DNA of 64,000 nt, from NCBI RefSeq assembly GCF_035917995.1, contig NZ_CP109131.1, positions 868,001 through 932,000 on the forward strand. The letters run 5' to 3'. A program made the translations under genes and the position numbers. This DNA is from Streptosporangium sp. NBC_01755 (lineage in GTDB: Bacteria > Actinomycetota > Actinomycetes > Streptosporangiales > Streptosporangiaceae). Numbering within the stretch: position 1 is the first letter of the stretch; every line of letters starts with the position of its first letter. Of the stretch, positions 41,162-50,820 are shown piece by piece. The notes under the pieces are model-generated. The model ran no database searches and was not told where the DNA came from. It worked only from the letters and a program-made list of their open reading frames with translations.

Positions 41162-43015
41162 TCAGCCGTTCCCCGAGTCCCCGGGCGAGGCTGGCGGCTC
41201 ACCGGATGAGGACGACCTGCCCCGCACGGGCGGTTCGCCGGACGGACGTGCCCCTCCCGGCGCGCCGGGTGCGGCTGCCCCAAGGGTTGCGGACTCCCCG
41301 GAAGGCGGGTTCTCGCGGATGGGGTCCTCGGAAACGAGGAACGGGGCGAGCCAGCTCGGGGTGACCTCGGCGGCGAAGGCCGGCCCCTCGGCCTCATCGA
41401 CGTCGAGGGCGGCGTAGCCGCCGGTGCCCGCGCCCACGCCCGCGGTCACGGTCAGCAGACCGACGCGGCGCTGGAACCAGGTCTGGCTCAGGGTCCAGCC
41501 GACGACCGCCCGCTTCTCCACCACCGCCTGTGAGCGGCGCAACGACCCCGAGCGGACCGACAGGCGGCTCCCGTCGTACGTGTGGCCGAGGGACCGGTAG
41601 CGGTCGAGGCCGAGCGGGATGCCCAGCAGCGCGAGGAGCAGCGCGGGCGCCGCGAGCGCCCACCAGAGCCCTGACCAGAACATGGCCGCCGCCGTCGCAC
41701 AGGCGGCGACGACCAGCCACGGAAAGATCGCCCGAAACAGCCGGCGCCTGCGCGCCGCCGGCGGGTGGGGCCGCAGCCCGGTGGCGACCGGGCCGATCGC
41801 CTCACCGACCACGTCGAGCACGGTGTCCCTCGGGGCGACGGGAAGCAGTTGGCCCCGGGTCTCCGAGTCGCCGAGACCGGTCACGATCGCCCATGCGCGG
41901 CCGAACCCCGCCCAGCGCTCGACCAGCCCTTCCACGAACTCGAACCCTCGCACCCTGCGCCGCTCCAGGGACACGCTCCTGCGCGTGACCAGACCGCGCC
42001 CGGTGATCAGGTATCCCTCGCTGGCGCGGAGGGTGAAATCCCAGTTGAACACCGCATACATGATCACACCGACCACCGGCATGGCCAGGATCAGCAGCAC
42101 CAGGGCAGCGGCGAGCAGGGGCGGACGCTCCCAGAGCCACTCCCCCGCGCCCATCACGACCCGCCTGTCGATTTTGAACTCGCCGCCCCACTGGAACGCC
42201 AGGCCCACGGCACCGGCGACCAGCGCGAACGGGGTCAGCAGGTAGGAGCCGGAGAGCGGGCCGTAGACGAGCCACTTTCGCGGTAACACGAAGAACACCC
42301 GTTCGGGGAGCGCATCACCCGCCTCGTGACGGACGGTGGCGGACGTCGTCGGCTCCGTCGCGTTCGCGGCCGTGAGCTCGCCGGAGCCGGGTGCCGAAGC
42401 CGCCTCGGCCTGGACGCGTCTCGCCGTCCGGGCGCGTGCGTGCCAGAGCAGCACCGCCTTGAGCCGCTCCCCCTCCTCGACGGTGACCCCGTCGAGCTCA
42501 CCCTCCTGCTTGTCGTCGCCGCCGGCACCGGTGTCGATCCGCAGGACGGCGATGCCGAGCAGGCGGTGCAGCGGCGGGGCACTGACGTCGACGCCGCGGA
42601 TCCGCTCCAGCGGGATCGTCCGCACCGACCTGCTGATCAGCGACCGGGTGAGCTCCATCCGGTCACCGGCGATCCGGTAGGTGAAGGTGGCCCAGCGCAC
42701 GGCCGAGAACGCGACGGAGCCGACGACGCCCAGCGCCGCCCACACGAACGATCCTGGAGAGAACCCGCCGAGGAACAGGACACCGGCCAGCGGCAGGAAG
42801 AGCGAGGGCAGCATCCGGATCGGATCGGTCAGCAGAACCTTCGGGCTGAGCCGCAGCGGCGCCTCCGTCCGGTCTGCCGGACGAGCGTGGCCGGGCCCGG
42901 GAGGCGGAACGGATCCGGGAGACCCGGAATGAGGCACGGCGCCGGAATGAGGCACGGCGGGTTCGCCGCCCTCCGGCGGCCCGGCCGGTGAACGGTCGCC
43001 GGGAGATCCGGTCAC
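41162..43015 (-). CDS. Large bacterial-PH-domain membrane protein (YdbT-like)
   Basis: 617 residues with three bPH_2 (former DUF304) domains each behind a pair of membrane helices: FTYRIAGDRMELTRSLISRS...PLERIRGVDV; FTLRASEGYLITGRGLVTRR...RVRGFEFVEG; HTYDGSRLSVRSGSLRRSQA. Disordered ends. Paired with the single-domain protein upstream, the classical YdbS/YdbT arrangement, whose role in Bacillus is resistance to some antimicrobial peptides. GTG 43015 overlaps the upstream stop (GTGA). Confidence 0.88.
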   Translation of the reverse strand: MTGSPGDRSPAGPPEGGEPAVPHSGAVPHSGSPGSVPPPGPGHARPADRTEAPLRLSPKVLLTDPIRMLPSLFLPLAGVLFLGGFSPGSFVWAALGVVGSVAFSAVRWATFTYRIAGDRMELTRSLISRSVRTIPLERIRGVDVSAPPLHRLLGIAVLRIDTGAGGDDKQEGELDGVTVEEGERLKAVLLWHARARTARRVQAEAASAPGSGELTAANATEPTTSATVRHEAGDALPERVFFVLPRKWLVYGPLSGSYLLTPFALVAGAVGLAFQWGGEFKIDRRVVMGAGEWLWERPPLLAAALVLLILAMPVVGVIMYAVFNWDFTLRASEGYLITGRGLVTRRSVSLERRRVRGFEFVEGLVERWAGFGRAWAIVTGLGDSETRGQLLPVAPRDTVLDVVGEAIGPVATGLRPHPPAARRRRLFRAIFPWLVVAACATAAAMFWSGLWWALAAPALLLALLGIPLGLDRYRSLGHTYDGSRLSVRSGSLRRSQAVVEKRAVVGWTLSQTWFQRRVGLLTVTAGVGAGTGGYAALDVDEAEGPAFAAEVTPSWLAPFLVSEDPIRENPPSGESATLGAAAPGAPGGARPSGEPPVRGRSSSSGEPPASPGDSGNG

Positions 43016-43620
43016 GTCGCGTCGTCCCTGAGCTCTTCCGCGCGCCGGGCGAGCCCTTCGGCCAGCTCGGCGGCGACACCGTAGTCGAGACCCTTGATCG
43101 TGGACGAGCCCGCGTGGGAGGCGGTGCGGATCTCGACGGTTGCCAGGCCCAGCATGCGCTCGAACCAGCCCTGTGCCTTGTCGACGGTCTGGATCCTGCT
43201 GACCGGGACGAACACCCATTCCCTGCTCAGCCATCCGGAACGGGCATAGACAACGTCCTCGCTGAGCTCCCATCTGTGCACGGCGTACCGCCAGAACGGC
43301 TCGACGAGCGCGCCGGGCACCAGTAGCAGCACCATCAACCACGGCAGCCACCAGATGTTGTCCAGTGCCCATCCGGGCAACCATGACCAGCGGCCCTCGT
43401 CGATCCACCTCGCCAGGAAGAAAGAGCCGCCGACCAGGACAATGGACCAGAAAATCCCCTCCATCAGCCACAACGTGACTGCCTTGCGTGAAACCGGATT
43501 GGCGGGGGCGCGCAGGGAGACTCGGGCACGCCCGGAGGTGGCTCTGCGACGCTCGCCCGGCCGACCGGCCGCCGTGGCCTCCTCTGAGGCGGGGCTGGGC
43601 TTATCGGCTCGGTCGTTCAC
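43012..43620 (-). CDS. Single bacterial-PH-domain membrane protein (YdbS-like)
   Basis: 202 residues: a disordered Arg/Ala-rich front (1-45), two membrane helices (LWLMEGIFWSIVLVGGSFFL; WWLPWLMVLLLVPGALV) and one bPH_2 domain (HRWELSEDVVYARSGWLSRE, VPVSRIQTVDKAQGWFERML, GLATVEIRTASHAG). GTG 43620. First gene of the two-gene PH operon; divergent from the ABC exporter at 43854. Confidence 0.88.
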   Translation of the reverse strand: MNDRADKPSPASEEATAAGRPGERRRATSGRARVSLRAPANPVSRKAVTLWLMEGIFWSIVLVGGSFFLARWIDEGRWSWLPGWALDNIWWLPWLMVLLLVPGALVEPFWRYAVHRWELSEDVVYARSGWLSREWVFVPVSRIQTVDKAQGWFERMLGLATVEIRTASHAGSSTIKGLDYGVAAELAEGLARRAEELRDDAT

Positions 43621-43654
43621 GCTGTCAGCCTAAACGGTCATGTCCCGCAGGGTG

Positions 43655-43686
43655 CTCCGGCGGTGTGACGCAAAAAGTTCCGCCGG
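43655..43686. promoter_or_regulatory. Dyad between PH operon and DrrAB-like exporter
   Basis: TCCGGCGG and CCGCCGGA, perfect 8-bp arms separated by 16 bp containing GTGACGCAAAAAG, in the 230-bp gap between divergent operons. Candidate operator (or hairpin) controlling either side; no regulator gene is adjacent. Confidence 0.4.
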
Positions 43687-43853
43687 ACCTCGGCGGGCAT
43701 CGCGGCAGGTCCTGCGGGCAGGCGCTCCCGATGAGGCGGCTCCCCTTCCGCGATCTGTCCTCACCCGTTTCCCCGCCGCCGGGCAGAGGGGCGCAAAAGT
43801 GTCGGTGGCGCAGTACATGCTGGAGGTCCGGAAACCACGGAGAGGCATGACCG

Positions 43854-44822
43854 ATGACCTATGCGATCCAGGCCGAGGGTCTGGTGAAACGCTACGGGAA
43901 GACCCGCGCGCTGGACGGGGTGGATCTCCTCGTTCCCCAGGGGCGCCTGCTCGGCGTGCTGGGCCCCAATGGGGCGGGCAAGACCACCGCGGTGCGCATC
44001 CTGGCGACGCTGCTCCGCCCTGACGCCGGCACCGCCAGCGTCGGCGGCTACGACGTGACGCGCCAGGCCCACCAGGTGCGCTCGCTGATCGGCCTGACCG
44101 GGCAGTACGCCGCCGTCGACGAGATGCTCACCGGCATCGAGAACCTGGTGATGATCGGCCGCCTGCTGGGCATGACGCGCGCCGACTCCCGGGCGCGCGC
44201 GGGCGAGCTGCTGGAGCGCTTCGATCTGTCCGACGCCGGCGGACGGGCCGCCAAGACCTACTCCGGCGGCATGCGACGCCGGCTGGACCTGGCCGCCAGT
44301 CTGGTCGGCCGCCCCCAGGTGCTCTTCCTCGACGAGCCCACCACCGGGCTCGACCCGCGCAGCCGCACCGACCTGTGGAGCGTGGTGCGCGGCCTGATGG
44401 CCGACGGGGTCACCGTGCTGCTCACCACCCAGTATCTGGAGGAGGCGGACCAGCTCGCCGACGACATCGTCGTCTTCGACCACGGCAGGGTCATCGCCTC
44501 AGGCACCTCCGACCAGCTCAAGGCGACCACCGGCGCACAGGTCCTGGAGGTGCGTCCCTCGCAGGCCGAGCACCTCGATCTGGTCGGCAAGATCCTGGCC
44601 GATGTGCTGGGCGAGATCCCCGACCTCAGCGGGGGCAGGGCCACCGCCTCCGTCCACGATCCCGCCGCCGTTCCCGTGATCGTGCGCCGCCTGGACGAGC
44701 AGGGTGTCATCGCCTCGGAGCTCGCGCTGCGCAAGTCCAGCCTGGACGAGGTCTTCCTGGCCATCACCGGCCATCTGCCCGACGACAAGGACGTCCCCGA
44801 GAAAGAAGAGGCATTCGCATGA
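43854..44822 (+). CDS. Daunorubicin-resistance-type ABC transporter ATPase (DrrA-like)
   Basis: 322 residues: Walker A GPNGAGKTT, Q-loop (GLTGQYAAVDEMLTG), signature YSGGMRRRLDLAASL, Walker B VLFLDEPTTGLD, H-loop TTQYLEEADQLAD, then a C-terminal DUF4162 domain typical of DrrA. Powers the ABC-2 permease next to it; such pairs export drugs, antibiotics or lipids. ATG 43854; AGAGG upstream. The stop overlaps the permease ATG (ATGA). Confidence 0.93.
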   Translation: MTYAIQAEGLVKRYGKTRALDGVDLLVPQGRLLGVLGPNGAGKTTAVRILATLLRPDAGTASVGGYDVTRQAHQVRSLIGLTGQYAAVDEMLTGIENLVMIGRLLGMTRADSRARAGELLERFDLSDAGGRAAKTYSGGMRRRLDLAASLVGRPQVLFLDEPTTGLDPRSRTDLWSVVRGLMADGVTVLLTTQYLEEADQLADDIVVFDHGRVIASGTSDQLKATTGAQVLEVRPSQAEHLDLVGKILADVLGEIPDLSGGRATASVHDPAAVPVIVRRLDEQGVIASELALRKSSLDEVFLAITGHLPDDKDVPEKEEAFA

Positions 44823-45628
44823 CCACGCTGACGACGACCATCCCGCGGATGGCCGCCAAGCGCGTCACTCCCCTGGCCACGCTGCAGCAGACCATGACAC
44901 TGGCCTGGCGCAGCCTGGTCCAGATCAAGCACAACCCGTGGGAGCTGCTGGATCTGAGCATCCAGCCCATCATGTTCCTGCTGCTGTTCACCTACGTCTT
45001 CGGCGGCGCCATCTCCGGCTCCACCGGCGACTACCTGCAGTTCGCTCTGCCCGGCCTGCTCGTACAGAACGCCCTGTTCTACACGCTCTCCACCGCTATC
45101 GGCCTCAACACCGACATCACCAAGGGCGTCTTCGACCGGCTGCGGAGCCTGCCCATCGCCCGCACCGCGCCCCTGTCCGGGCGAATCATCGCCGACACCG
45201 TCAAGCAGATATGGGCCTTCGCCCTGCTGGTCGGCTTCGGCATGGTGCTGGGCTTCCGGGTCACCACCAGTGTCTTCGGAGTGCTGGGCGCCCTGGCACT
45301 GCTGGTCGTGGTCGCCCTGGCCATGTCCTGGATGTCGGTGCTGATCGGGTTGAAGGCCTCCAGTCCCGAGAAGGTGCAGATGATCGCCTTCTCCACGATG
45401 ATGCCGCTGACCTTCACCAGCAGCGCCCTGGCGCCGTCGGCCACCTTCCCGTCCTGGCTGAAGGCCTGGTCCGACATCAACCCCGTCACGCATCTGGCGG
45501 ACGCCATCCGCGGCCTGCTCATCGGCGGCGACGTCACCAGGGCCGTTCTCTTCTCGCTGCTCTGGGCCGCGGGTTTCGCCGTGGTCTTCGCCCCTCTGGC
45601 GATCCGCGCGTTCCGCAGCCGCGTCTAG
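44819..45628 (+). CDS. ABC-2 type permease (DrrB-like)
   Basis: 269 residues with six membrane helices of the ABC-2 fold (PIMFLLLFTYVFGGAISG; GLLVQNALFYTLSTAIGL; SEKVQMIAFSTMMPLTFTSS region with the conserved PLTFTSSALAP; NPVTHLADAIRGLLIGG, the DrrB signature). Membrane partner of the preceding ATPase, translationally coupled. Substrate unknown. Confidence 0.92.
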   Translation: MTTLTTTIPRMAAKRVTPLATLQQTMTLAWRSLVQIKHNPWELLDLSIQPIMFLLLFTYVFGGAISGSTGDYLQFALPGLLVQNALFYTLSTAIGLNTDITKGVFDRLRSLPIARTAPLSGRIIADTVKQIWAFALLVGFGMVLGFRVTTSVFGVLGALALLVVVALAMSWMSVLIGLKASSPEKVQMIAFSTMMPLTFTSSALAPSATFPSWLKAWSDINPVTHLADAIRGLLIGGDVTRAVLFSLLWAAGFAVVFAPLAIRAFRSRV

Positions 45629-46216
45629 GCCCCGTCCCTTGGATCTTTTGCCCACCGTGGTCAGGCGGTGTCTCGCCGCGTCGTCGTCGGTCACCGCGGT
45701 ACGCCGCGGGTCCCTCCTTCGCCTCGCGAGGCACCGCCTGACCGATCCCCGCCTGACCGATCCCCGCCACGCCTCCCCCTCACGGCCATCCACTGGCACG
45801 GCTCCCTGCGTGCCCCTGGGCGCCTTTCCCCAAGAAGCTCCGGACAGGCCGCTGCACGAGGTTTCCGGTGTGGCCTGGGAAACGGGTCCGGACGGACCCC
45901 GCAGGGGCAGGGCGGACCCCTCGGGGGCAGGGCGGCCCCCTCGGGGGCAGGGCGGCCCCCTCGGGGGCGCCTCGGGGGCCGCCTCAGGGGCGCGGCCGTC
46001 ACAGGCGTTCCAGCCGGCACAGAAGTCTCAGGCGTCACGAACACCGGGAGCGGCGAGACCTGACCAACGAGCGGAGGTCCGGGGCGGCGAAACTAGTTTG
46101 ATGTTCACTCCCGTCCCTTCCGTCCCTCGGTTTTGCCCGTTTTTCGGCCTTTTCCCCACCGCGGAACCTCGCGATCCGGTCTGCACATCTTCTAGACCCG
46201 CGTAGCATCATCGGGC
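45629..46216. other. 588-bp intergenic region, repeat-rich
   Basis: No gene is supported. It contains a doubled GCCTGACCGATCCCC (about 45737-45767) and the 20-bp tandem at 45908-45967. The right end becomes AT-richer (GTTTTGCCCGTTTTTCGGCC) and probably carries the promoter of the lipoprotein gene. Confidence 0.5.
45908..45967. repeat. 20-bp GC-rich tandem repeat, 3 copies
   Basis: CAGGGCGGCCCCCTCGGGGG-type units begin at 45908, 45928 and 45948, the first with a single A change, followed by further CCTCGGGGGC words. Each unit can fold on itself (CCCC/GGGG). Confidence 0.8.
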
Positions 46217-46783
46217 ATGGGGCAGCCAAACATGTCTACGCGCCGCCCGCGGCTCACCTCGGGAGTGGCGATCGCCGCGGCGCTCGTCGTCGCGTCCTCG
46301 GGTTGTGGGATGGCCAGCGGCATGGCCTCGACGGAGAGGTCGCAACTGGAGCCGATCAGCGTCTTCAGCCCCCGGGTCAGAGACGGCGGCCCCCTGCCGT
46401 CCGACTACTCATGCAAGGGTTCGGTCGGCAATCCCCCGTTGCGCTGGTCTCGCGTGCCCGAGGGCACGAAGTCCGTCGCGATCGTGGCGGACAACAACTC
46501 CCGGGCGGACGGCGAGGTGAACTGGGTCGTTTTTGACATCGACCCCCGCACCAACGAACTGCCCGAGGGTGGCGTCCCGGTGGGAGCCGTGGAGGGAAGT
46601 ACCACGAACGGCAAGGTGGGCTATAGCCCCCCGTGCGACGTCCGGGAGAACTATCGTTTCACTGTCTACGCGCTCGATGACAAGGTCGATCTTCACAAGG
46701 GAGCCTCCCTTGACAAGACCTTGAAGAGCATCGCGGACAAGACGATCGCCTGGGGACGGCTCACCGCGGCACACATCGAGTGA
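46217..46783 (+). CDS. YbhB/YbcL-type PEBP lipoprotein
   Basis: 188 residues: N-terminal signal (SGVAIAAALVVASSGCG) with a lipobox-like SSGC putting the lipidated Cys near residue 30, then a phosphatidylethanolamine-binding-protein domain (GNPPLRWSRVPEGTKSVAIV, NWVVFDIDP, GYSPPCDVRENYRFTVYALD). Exported and membrane-anchored; PEBP proteins bind small ligands or inhibit proteases, exact role unknown. ATG 46232 is an alternative start. Confidence 0.87.
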   Translation: MGQPNMSTRRPRLTSGVAIAAALVVASSGCGMASGMASTERSQLEPISVFSPRVRDGGPLPSDYSCKGSVGNPPLRWSRVPEGTKSVAIVADNNSRADGEVNWVVFDIDPRTNELPEGGVPVGAVEGSTTNGKVGYSPPCDVRENYRFTVYALDDKVDLHKGASLDKTLKSIADKTIAWGRLTAAHIE

Positions 46784-46966
46784 CTGGCCAAACACCGGAG
46801 GTAGTAATGGTTACCAATTCTTCACTTAGGGTGTGACAACGCTCATAGTGGTCCGACACAATCAGATCCAATGTCCAAGCGCAGGTGATGCATGGGGGAA
46901 GGTCGCGTCGATGGCCGCGCGATCTCACCGGCGCCGCTGTAAGGCCATGGCCTTGAGGGTGGTGCA
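46784..46966. other. Intergenic region with tiny SD-led ORF
   Basis: An AT-richer promoter-like stretch (GGTTACCAATTCTTCACTTA). GGAGGTAGTA precedes an ATG at 46808 that opens a nine-codon ORF ending in TGA, which could be a leader peptide for the gene at 46967 but may be accidental. Confidence 0.3.
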
Positions 46967-48499
46967 ATGATCGCGGTCGTAGTAAGCCTGGTCGCCGTCG
47001 TGCTCCTCGTGCTCGTCGTCGTGGCACTGGGAATGCGGTCGATGAACCGCAGGGAGAGCGCGCTCCCGGCGGAACGTCTGCGGGAGATGGCGGAGAAGGA
47101 GGCGCTGACTCCGACCATGTCCAGCGACGACTTCGCCACTAGAGAACCGAAGATGAACCATTTCACCCCTGACCTGACACCGTTCGACGAGCCGAAGCCG
47201 CCACGCCAGCCACGGCCGCCGAGCGCCCGGGGCAAGCGTGGGATGAACGAGTTCGGTCAGGTGGACGACTACGACGACGACTACTGGACACGGCTCCAGG
47301 CTGACGAGGGCGGTTTCGGAGGGCCCTTGGCAGCTCAGATGGGCGCGAGTCGTCCCGTCGACCAGGAGAACCAGGAGAACCAGGAGAACCAGCAGGTCGA
47401 CGCCGACGCGACGACGGTGCAGGCTCCGCTCCCGATCAGGCCCCAGCCATCCCGAAGCACCCCGCACCCCCCCATGCCTCGACCGGCCAGGCCCGCGCCC
47501 GAGCCGGCCGTCGCCTCCGCCTCGTTGCCCTCCGGCCTCGACGACCTCATCGCCCCGGTCCAGCCGAATCCGGCGCCCACCGCGGCGTCGCTCGCCGAGC
47601 AGAGGACCGTGACGTTCGCGGCTCCCACCCCCGGCACCTTCGGCGACGCCCGCCCCTCGCGGGCGAGTTCCCGCCGTGGCGGGAACCGGCCGTCCTCGCA
47701 GCCGGCGCCCCAGCCCGTCCAGGGCAACGGCGGCCCCTCCCGGCCCGACCCGCTGAACGACCCGCTCGGCGGCTCGTACTTCCGCCGCGGCGCGGGCTCC
47801 CGGCCCAGTGGCGCGGGTTCCCCCTCGGCCGGCAGCGGCTCGCCCGGCGCCCGCCCGGGCAACGGCGGGCCGCCCGCCTCGATGCCCCCCATGGGTCCCA
47901 CGACCAGCGGCGGCTTCCCCGCCGCGTCCGCGCCCGACCCGCTCACGGCGCCCTACCGCCACCCGGCGCAGCCGCCCAAGAGCAACGTGGCGGACAACCC
48001 GTGGGCGCAGGCCACGAGCCCGACGTCGGGTGGCTGGCCTGCGGCGAACACCGCCGACATCCTCGACGACCCGGCCCCGTCCTACTCCTCGTACCAGACA
48101 CCGGTCTACGGCGCGCCGCCCGCGGGCTCGTACGAGGTCAGCTCGGGTTGGGCAACCATCGAAGACGACGCGATCACCGGTCCGAGCCCGGCGGTCTCCG
48201 CCTCGACCGGCCCCTCCCGAACCTTCCCCCCCGCCCAGGACCGCCCGGCCGCCCCGCAGGGTGGGACGACCGGCGGGTACGGCTACGAGCCCCAGCCCGC
48301 CACCCCGGCCAGCCCGGCCAGCCCGGTCGCGTGGCCGGAGCCCGGCGCTCCCAACGGGAGCGACGGCGCGAGCTGGCCGAGCTACGGCGAGCTCTACGGC
48401 ACCGCCCCCGAGACCACCCCTGCCGAGGGAGGAGGGGCCGGCTCGCGGGGCAACCACCGGGCCGCCCAGGAGCCCGACTACCCCGACTATTACCGCTGA
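46967..48499 (+). CDS. Membrane-anchored, long disordered hypothetical protein
   Basis: 510 residues: a single N-terminal membrane helix (VVVSLVAVVLLVLVVVALGM, residues 4-23) followed by a short charged region (to 110) and about 400 residues of Pro/Ser/Gly/Ala-rich disordered sequence, including an NQENQENQENQ tract. No domain is recognised. ATG 46967 after GAGGGTGG. Codon-position GC bias supports real coding. By form it could be a scaffold or envelope-associated protein; nothing more can be claimed. Confidence 0.7.
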   Translation: MIAVVVSLVAVVLLVLVVVALGMRSMNRRESALPAERLREMAEKEALTPTMSSDDFATREPKMNHFTPDLTPFDEPKPPRQPRPPSARGKRGMNEFGQVDDYDDDYWTRLQADEGGFGGPLAAQMGASRPVDQENQENQENQQVDADATTVQAPLPIRPQPSRSTPHPPMPRPARPAPEPAVASASLPSGLDDLIAPVQPNPAPTAASLAEQRTVTFAAPTPGTFGDARPSRASSRRGGNRPSSQPAPQPVQGNGGPSRPDPLNDPLGGSYFRRGAGSRPSGAGSPSAGSGSPGARPGNGGPPASMPPMGPTTSGGFPAASAPDPLTAPYRHPAQPPKSNVADNPWAQATSPTSGGWPAANTADILDDPAPSYSSYQTPVYGAPPAGSYEVSSGWATIEDDAITGPSPAVSASTGPSRTFPPAQDRPAAPQGGTTGGYGYEPQPATPASPASPVAWPEPGAPNGSDGASWPSYGELYGTAPETTPAEGGGAGSRGNHRAAQEPDYPDYYR

Positions 48500-48570
48500 T
48501 TCTCCCCGTCCTCCGTAAAAGCCCGCGGTAAACGCCCGGCTGACGGGGGGCGGCCCCGTAGGGTCTGCTC

Positions 48571-50820
48571 ATGGAGACGGACACGAAGAGCGACGGGGCG
48601 TTGACGGCGGGTCGCATCGCCTCTGTGCTGTGGTACGACCTGCCCGCCTCCCTGGTGGTCTTCCTGGTGGCCCTGCCCCTCTCGCTGGGCATCGCGGTCG
48701 CCTCGGGAGCACCACTGGCGGCAGGGCTCATCGCCGGTGTGGTGGGCGGTGTGGTGGCGGGTCGGCTGGGCGGCTCCGTCGTCCAGGTGAGCGGGCCCGC
48801 CGCGGGACTGTCCCTGGTGGTCGCCGATCTGGTGGTGCGATACGGCTGGCGGGCCACCTGCATGATCACTTTACTCGCGGGCGTCCTGCAGCTGCTGCTG
48901 GGCGTCTGCCGGGTCGCCCGCTCGGCGCTGGCGGTCTCGCCCGCCGTGGTGCACGGCATGCTCGCCGGGGTGGGCGTGGTGATCGCCCTCGCCCAGCTGC
49001 ACGTGGTGCTCGGCGGGAACCCGCAGCGCTCCGCGATCGAGAACCTGGTCGAGCTGCCCCAGCAGATCATCAACAACCACACGCACGCGGTCTTCGTCGG
49101 CCTGCTGACCATCACGGTCCTGGTCGCCTGGACCCGTATGCCGGCTCGGCTGCGGGTCTTTCCCGCACCGCTGGCGGCCCTGCTCACCGCCTCGGTGACC
49201 GCCTGGACGCTCGGCTGGGAGGTCACCCGGATCGACCTGTCCGCCAGCCTGGACTCCTGGGCCACCCCGCTCTGGCCCACGGGCGACTGGCACGGGATCA
49301 TCGCCGCGGTGCTGATCGTGGCGCTGCTGGCCGGGGTGGAGTCGCTGCTCTGCTCGGTGGCCGTCGACAAGCTGCACGAGGGCAGGCGCTCCGACCTCGA
49401 CAGGGAGCTCATCGGCCAGGGCGTGGCCAACATGGTGACCGGCGTGCTGGGCGGCCTGCCCGTGGCCGGGGTCATCGTCCGCAGCACCACCAACGTCAGG
49501 GCGGGGGCACGCAGCCGCTGGTCCACGATCCTGCACGGCGTGTGGATCCTGCTGTTCGCGGTCGGGCTGGGGTGGATGATCGCCCTGATCCCGATGGAGG
49601 CGCTGGCCGCGCTGCTGGTCTTCATCGGTGTGCAGATGGTCAACATGGGGCATCTGCGTAACCTGCGCGGCCACAGCGAGGTGCCGGTGTACGTCGTCAC
49701 GATGGCCGGGGTGGTGCTGCTCGGCCTCGCCGAGGGAGTGCTGGTCGGCCTCGGCCTCGCCGCGCTGTTCGCGCTGCGCCGCCTCACCCGGGTGACCGTG
49801 CGGGCCACCGCCGAGCCGGACGGCCGCTGGCACGTGGTGATCGCCGGTTCGCTGACCTTCCTGGGGGTGCCCACACTCACCTCGGAGCTGCGGGCCATCC
49901 CGGCGGGGGCCTCGGTCGACCTCGACCTGAACATCGACTTCATGGACAACGCGGCCTTCGAGGCCATCCACGACTGGCGGCACGAGCACGAGCGCGGCGG
50001 CGGGACCGTGGACATCGACGAGATCCACGACGAGTGGTACGCCATGGCGGCCAGCGGCGCCCGGGTGTTTCCCGCCAAGACCCCGCCCCTGGCGCCGGAC
50101 CGGTGGTGGCTGCCCTGGTCCCACCGGCGGAGCGGGCGGCGCTCGATCCGCCACCCGCTGGTCGCCACCCGGCACGCGCCCCGCGGCGGCAGTCCCGCCG
50201 TGCCCGATCTGCTGGCCGGGGCGCGGGAGTTCCACCGGCGCACGGCACCGCTGGTCCGCCCGCTCCTGCACGGGATGGCTCGCGGGCAGGAGCCCTCGCA
50301 TCTCTTCATCACCTGCGCGGACTCCCGCATCGTGCCGAACCTGATCACCGCCAGCGGCCCGGGAGACCTGTTCACCCTTCGCAACCTCGGCAACCTGGTG
50401 CCCCGGCGGGATTCCGTGCCGGCGGACGACTCGGTGGCGGCGACGATCGAGTACGCGACGGACGCGCTCAACGTCCGCACCATCACGGTCTGCGGGCACT
50501 CAGGGTGCGGGGCGATGACCGCGCTGCTCAGCGGGGGCGAGAAGGCCGCGGGTCTGCCGGCGCTGGGCCGCTGGCTACGCCACGGCAACCACACCCTGGC
50601 ACGGTTCATCGCGGGCGAGAGCGCCGGCGACGACGAGGGCCCGCTGGACCGCCTCTGCCGGGTCAACGTGATCCAGCAGCTGGAAAACCTTCGGACCTAC
50701 CCGCAGGTGGACCGGCTGTTCCGCGCCGGGCACCTGGAGCTGGTCGGCATGTACTTCGACATCGGCAGCGCCCGGGTGCACCTGCTGGAGCATCCTCCGA
50801 TCGCGAGCCGTCCGCTGTGA
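48571..50820 (+). CDS. SulP-family transporter fused to beta-carbonic anhydrase
   Basis: 749 residues: SulP membrane domain (about 15-400; PASLVVFLVALPLSLGIAVA, GGSVVQVSGPAAGLS, LLGGLPVAG-type motif as VLGGLPVAGVIVRSTTN), a STAS-like region (about 410-490), a basic linker, and a C-terminal beta-class carbonic anhydrase (about 540-749) with Zn ligands C582 (ITCADSR, D584/R586 dyad), H643 and C646 (CGHSGCG). The natural reading is bicarbonate uptake coupled to CO2/HCO3- interconversion at the membrane. Known as SulP-CA fusions in several bacteria. ATG 48571. Confidence 0.92.
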   Translation: METDTKSDGALTAGRIASVLWYDLPASLVVFLVALPLSLGIAVASGAPLAAGLIAGVVGGVVAGRLGGSVVQVSGPAAGLSLVVADLVVRYGWRATCMITLLAGVLQLLLGVCRVARSALAVSPAVVHGMLAGVGVVIALAQLHVVLGGNPQRSAIENLVELPQQIINNHTHAVFVGLLTITVLVAWTRMPARLRVFPAPLAALLTASVTAWTLGWEVTRIDLSASLDSWATPLWPTGDWHGIIAAVLIVALLAGVESLLCSVAVDKLHEGRRSDLDRELIGQGVANMVTGVLGGLPVAGVIVRSTTNVRAGARSRWSTILHGVWILLFAVGLGWMIALIPMEALAALLVFIGVQMVNMGHLRNLRGHSEVPVYVVTMAGVVLLGLAEGVLVGLGLAALFALRRLTRVTVRATAEPDGRWHVVIAGSLTFLGVPTLTSELRAIPAGASVDLDLNIDFMDNAAFEAIHDWRHEHERGGGTVDIDEIHDEWYAMAASGARVFPAKTPPLAPDRWWLPWSHRRSGRRSIRHPLVATRHAPRGGSPAVPDLLAGAREFHRRTAPLVRPLLHGMARGQEPSHLFITCADSRIVPNLITASGPGDLFTLRNLGNLVPRRDSVPADDSVAATIEYATDALNVRTITVCGHSGCGAMTALLSGGEKAAGLPALGRWLRHGNHTLARFIAGESAGDDEGPLDRLCRVNVIQQLENLRTYPQVDRLFRAGHLELVGMYFDIGSARVHLLEHPPIASRPL

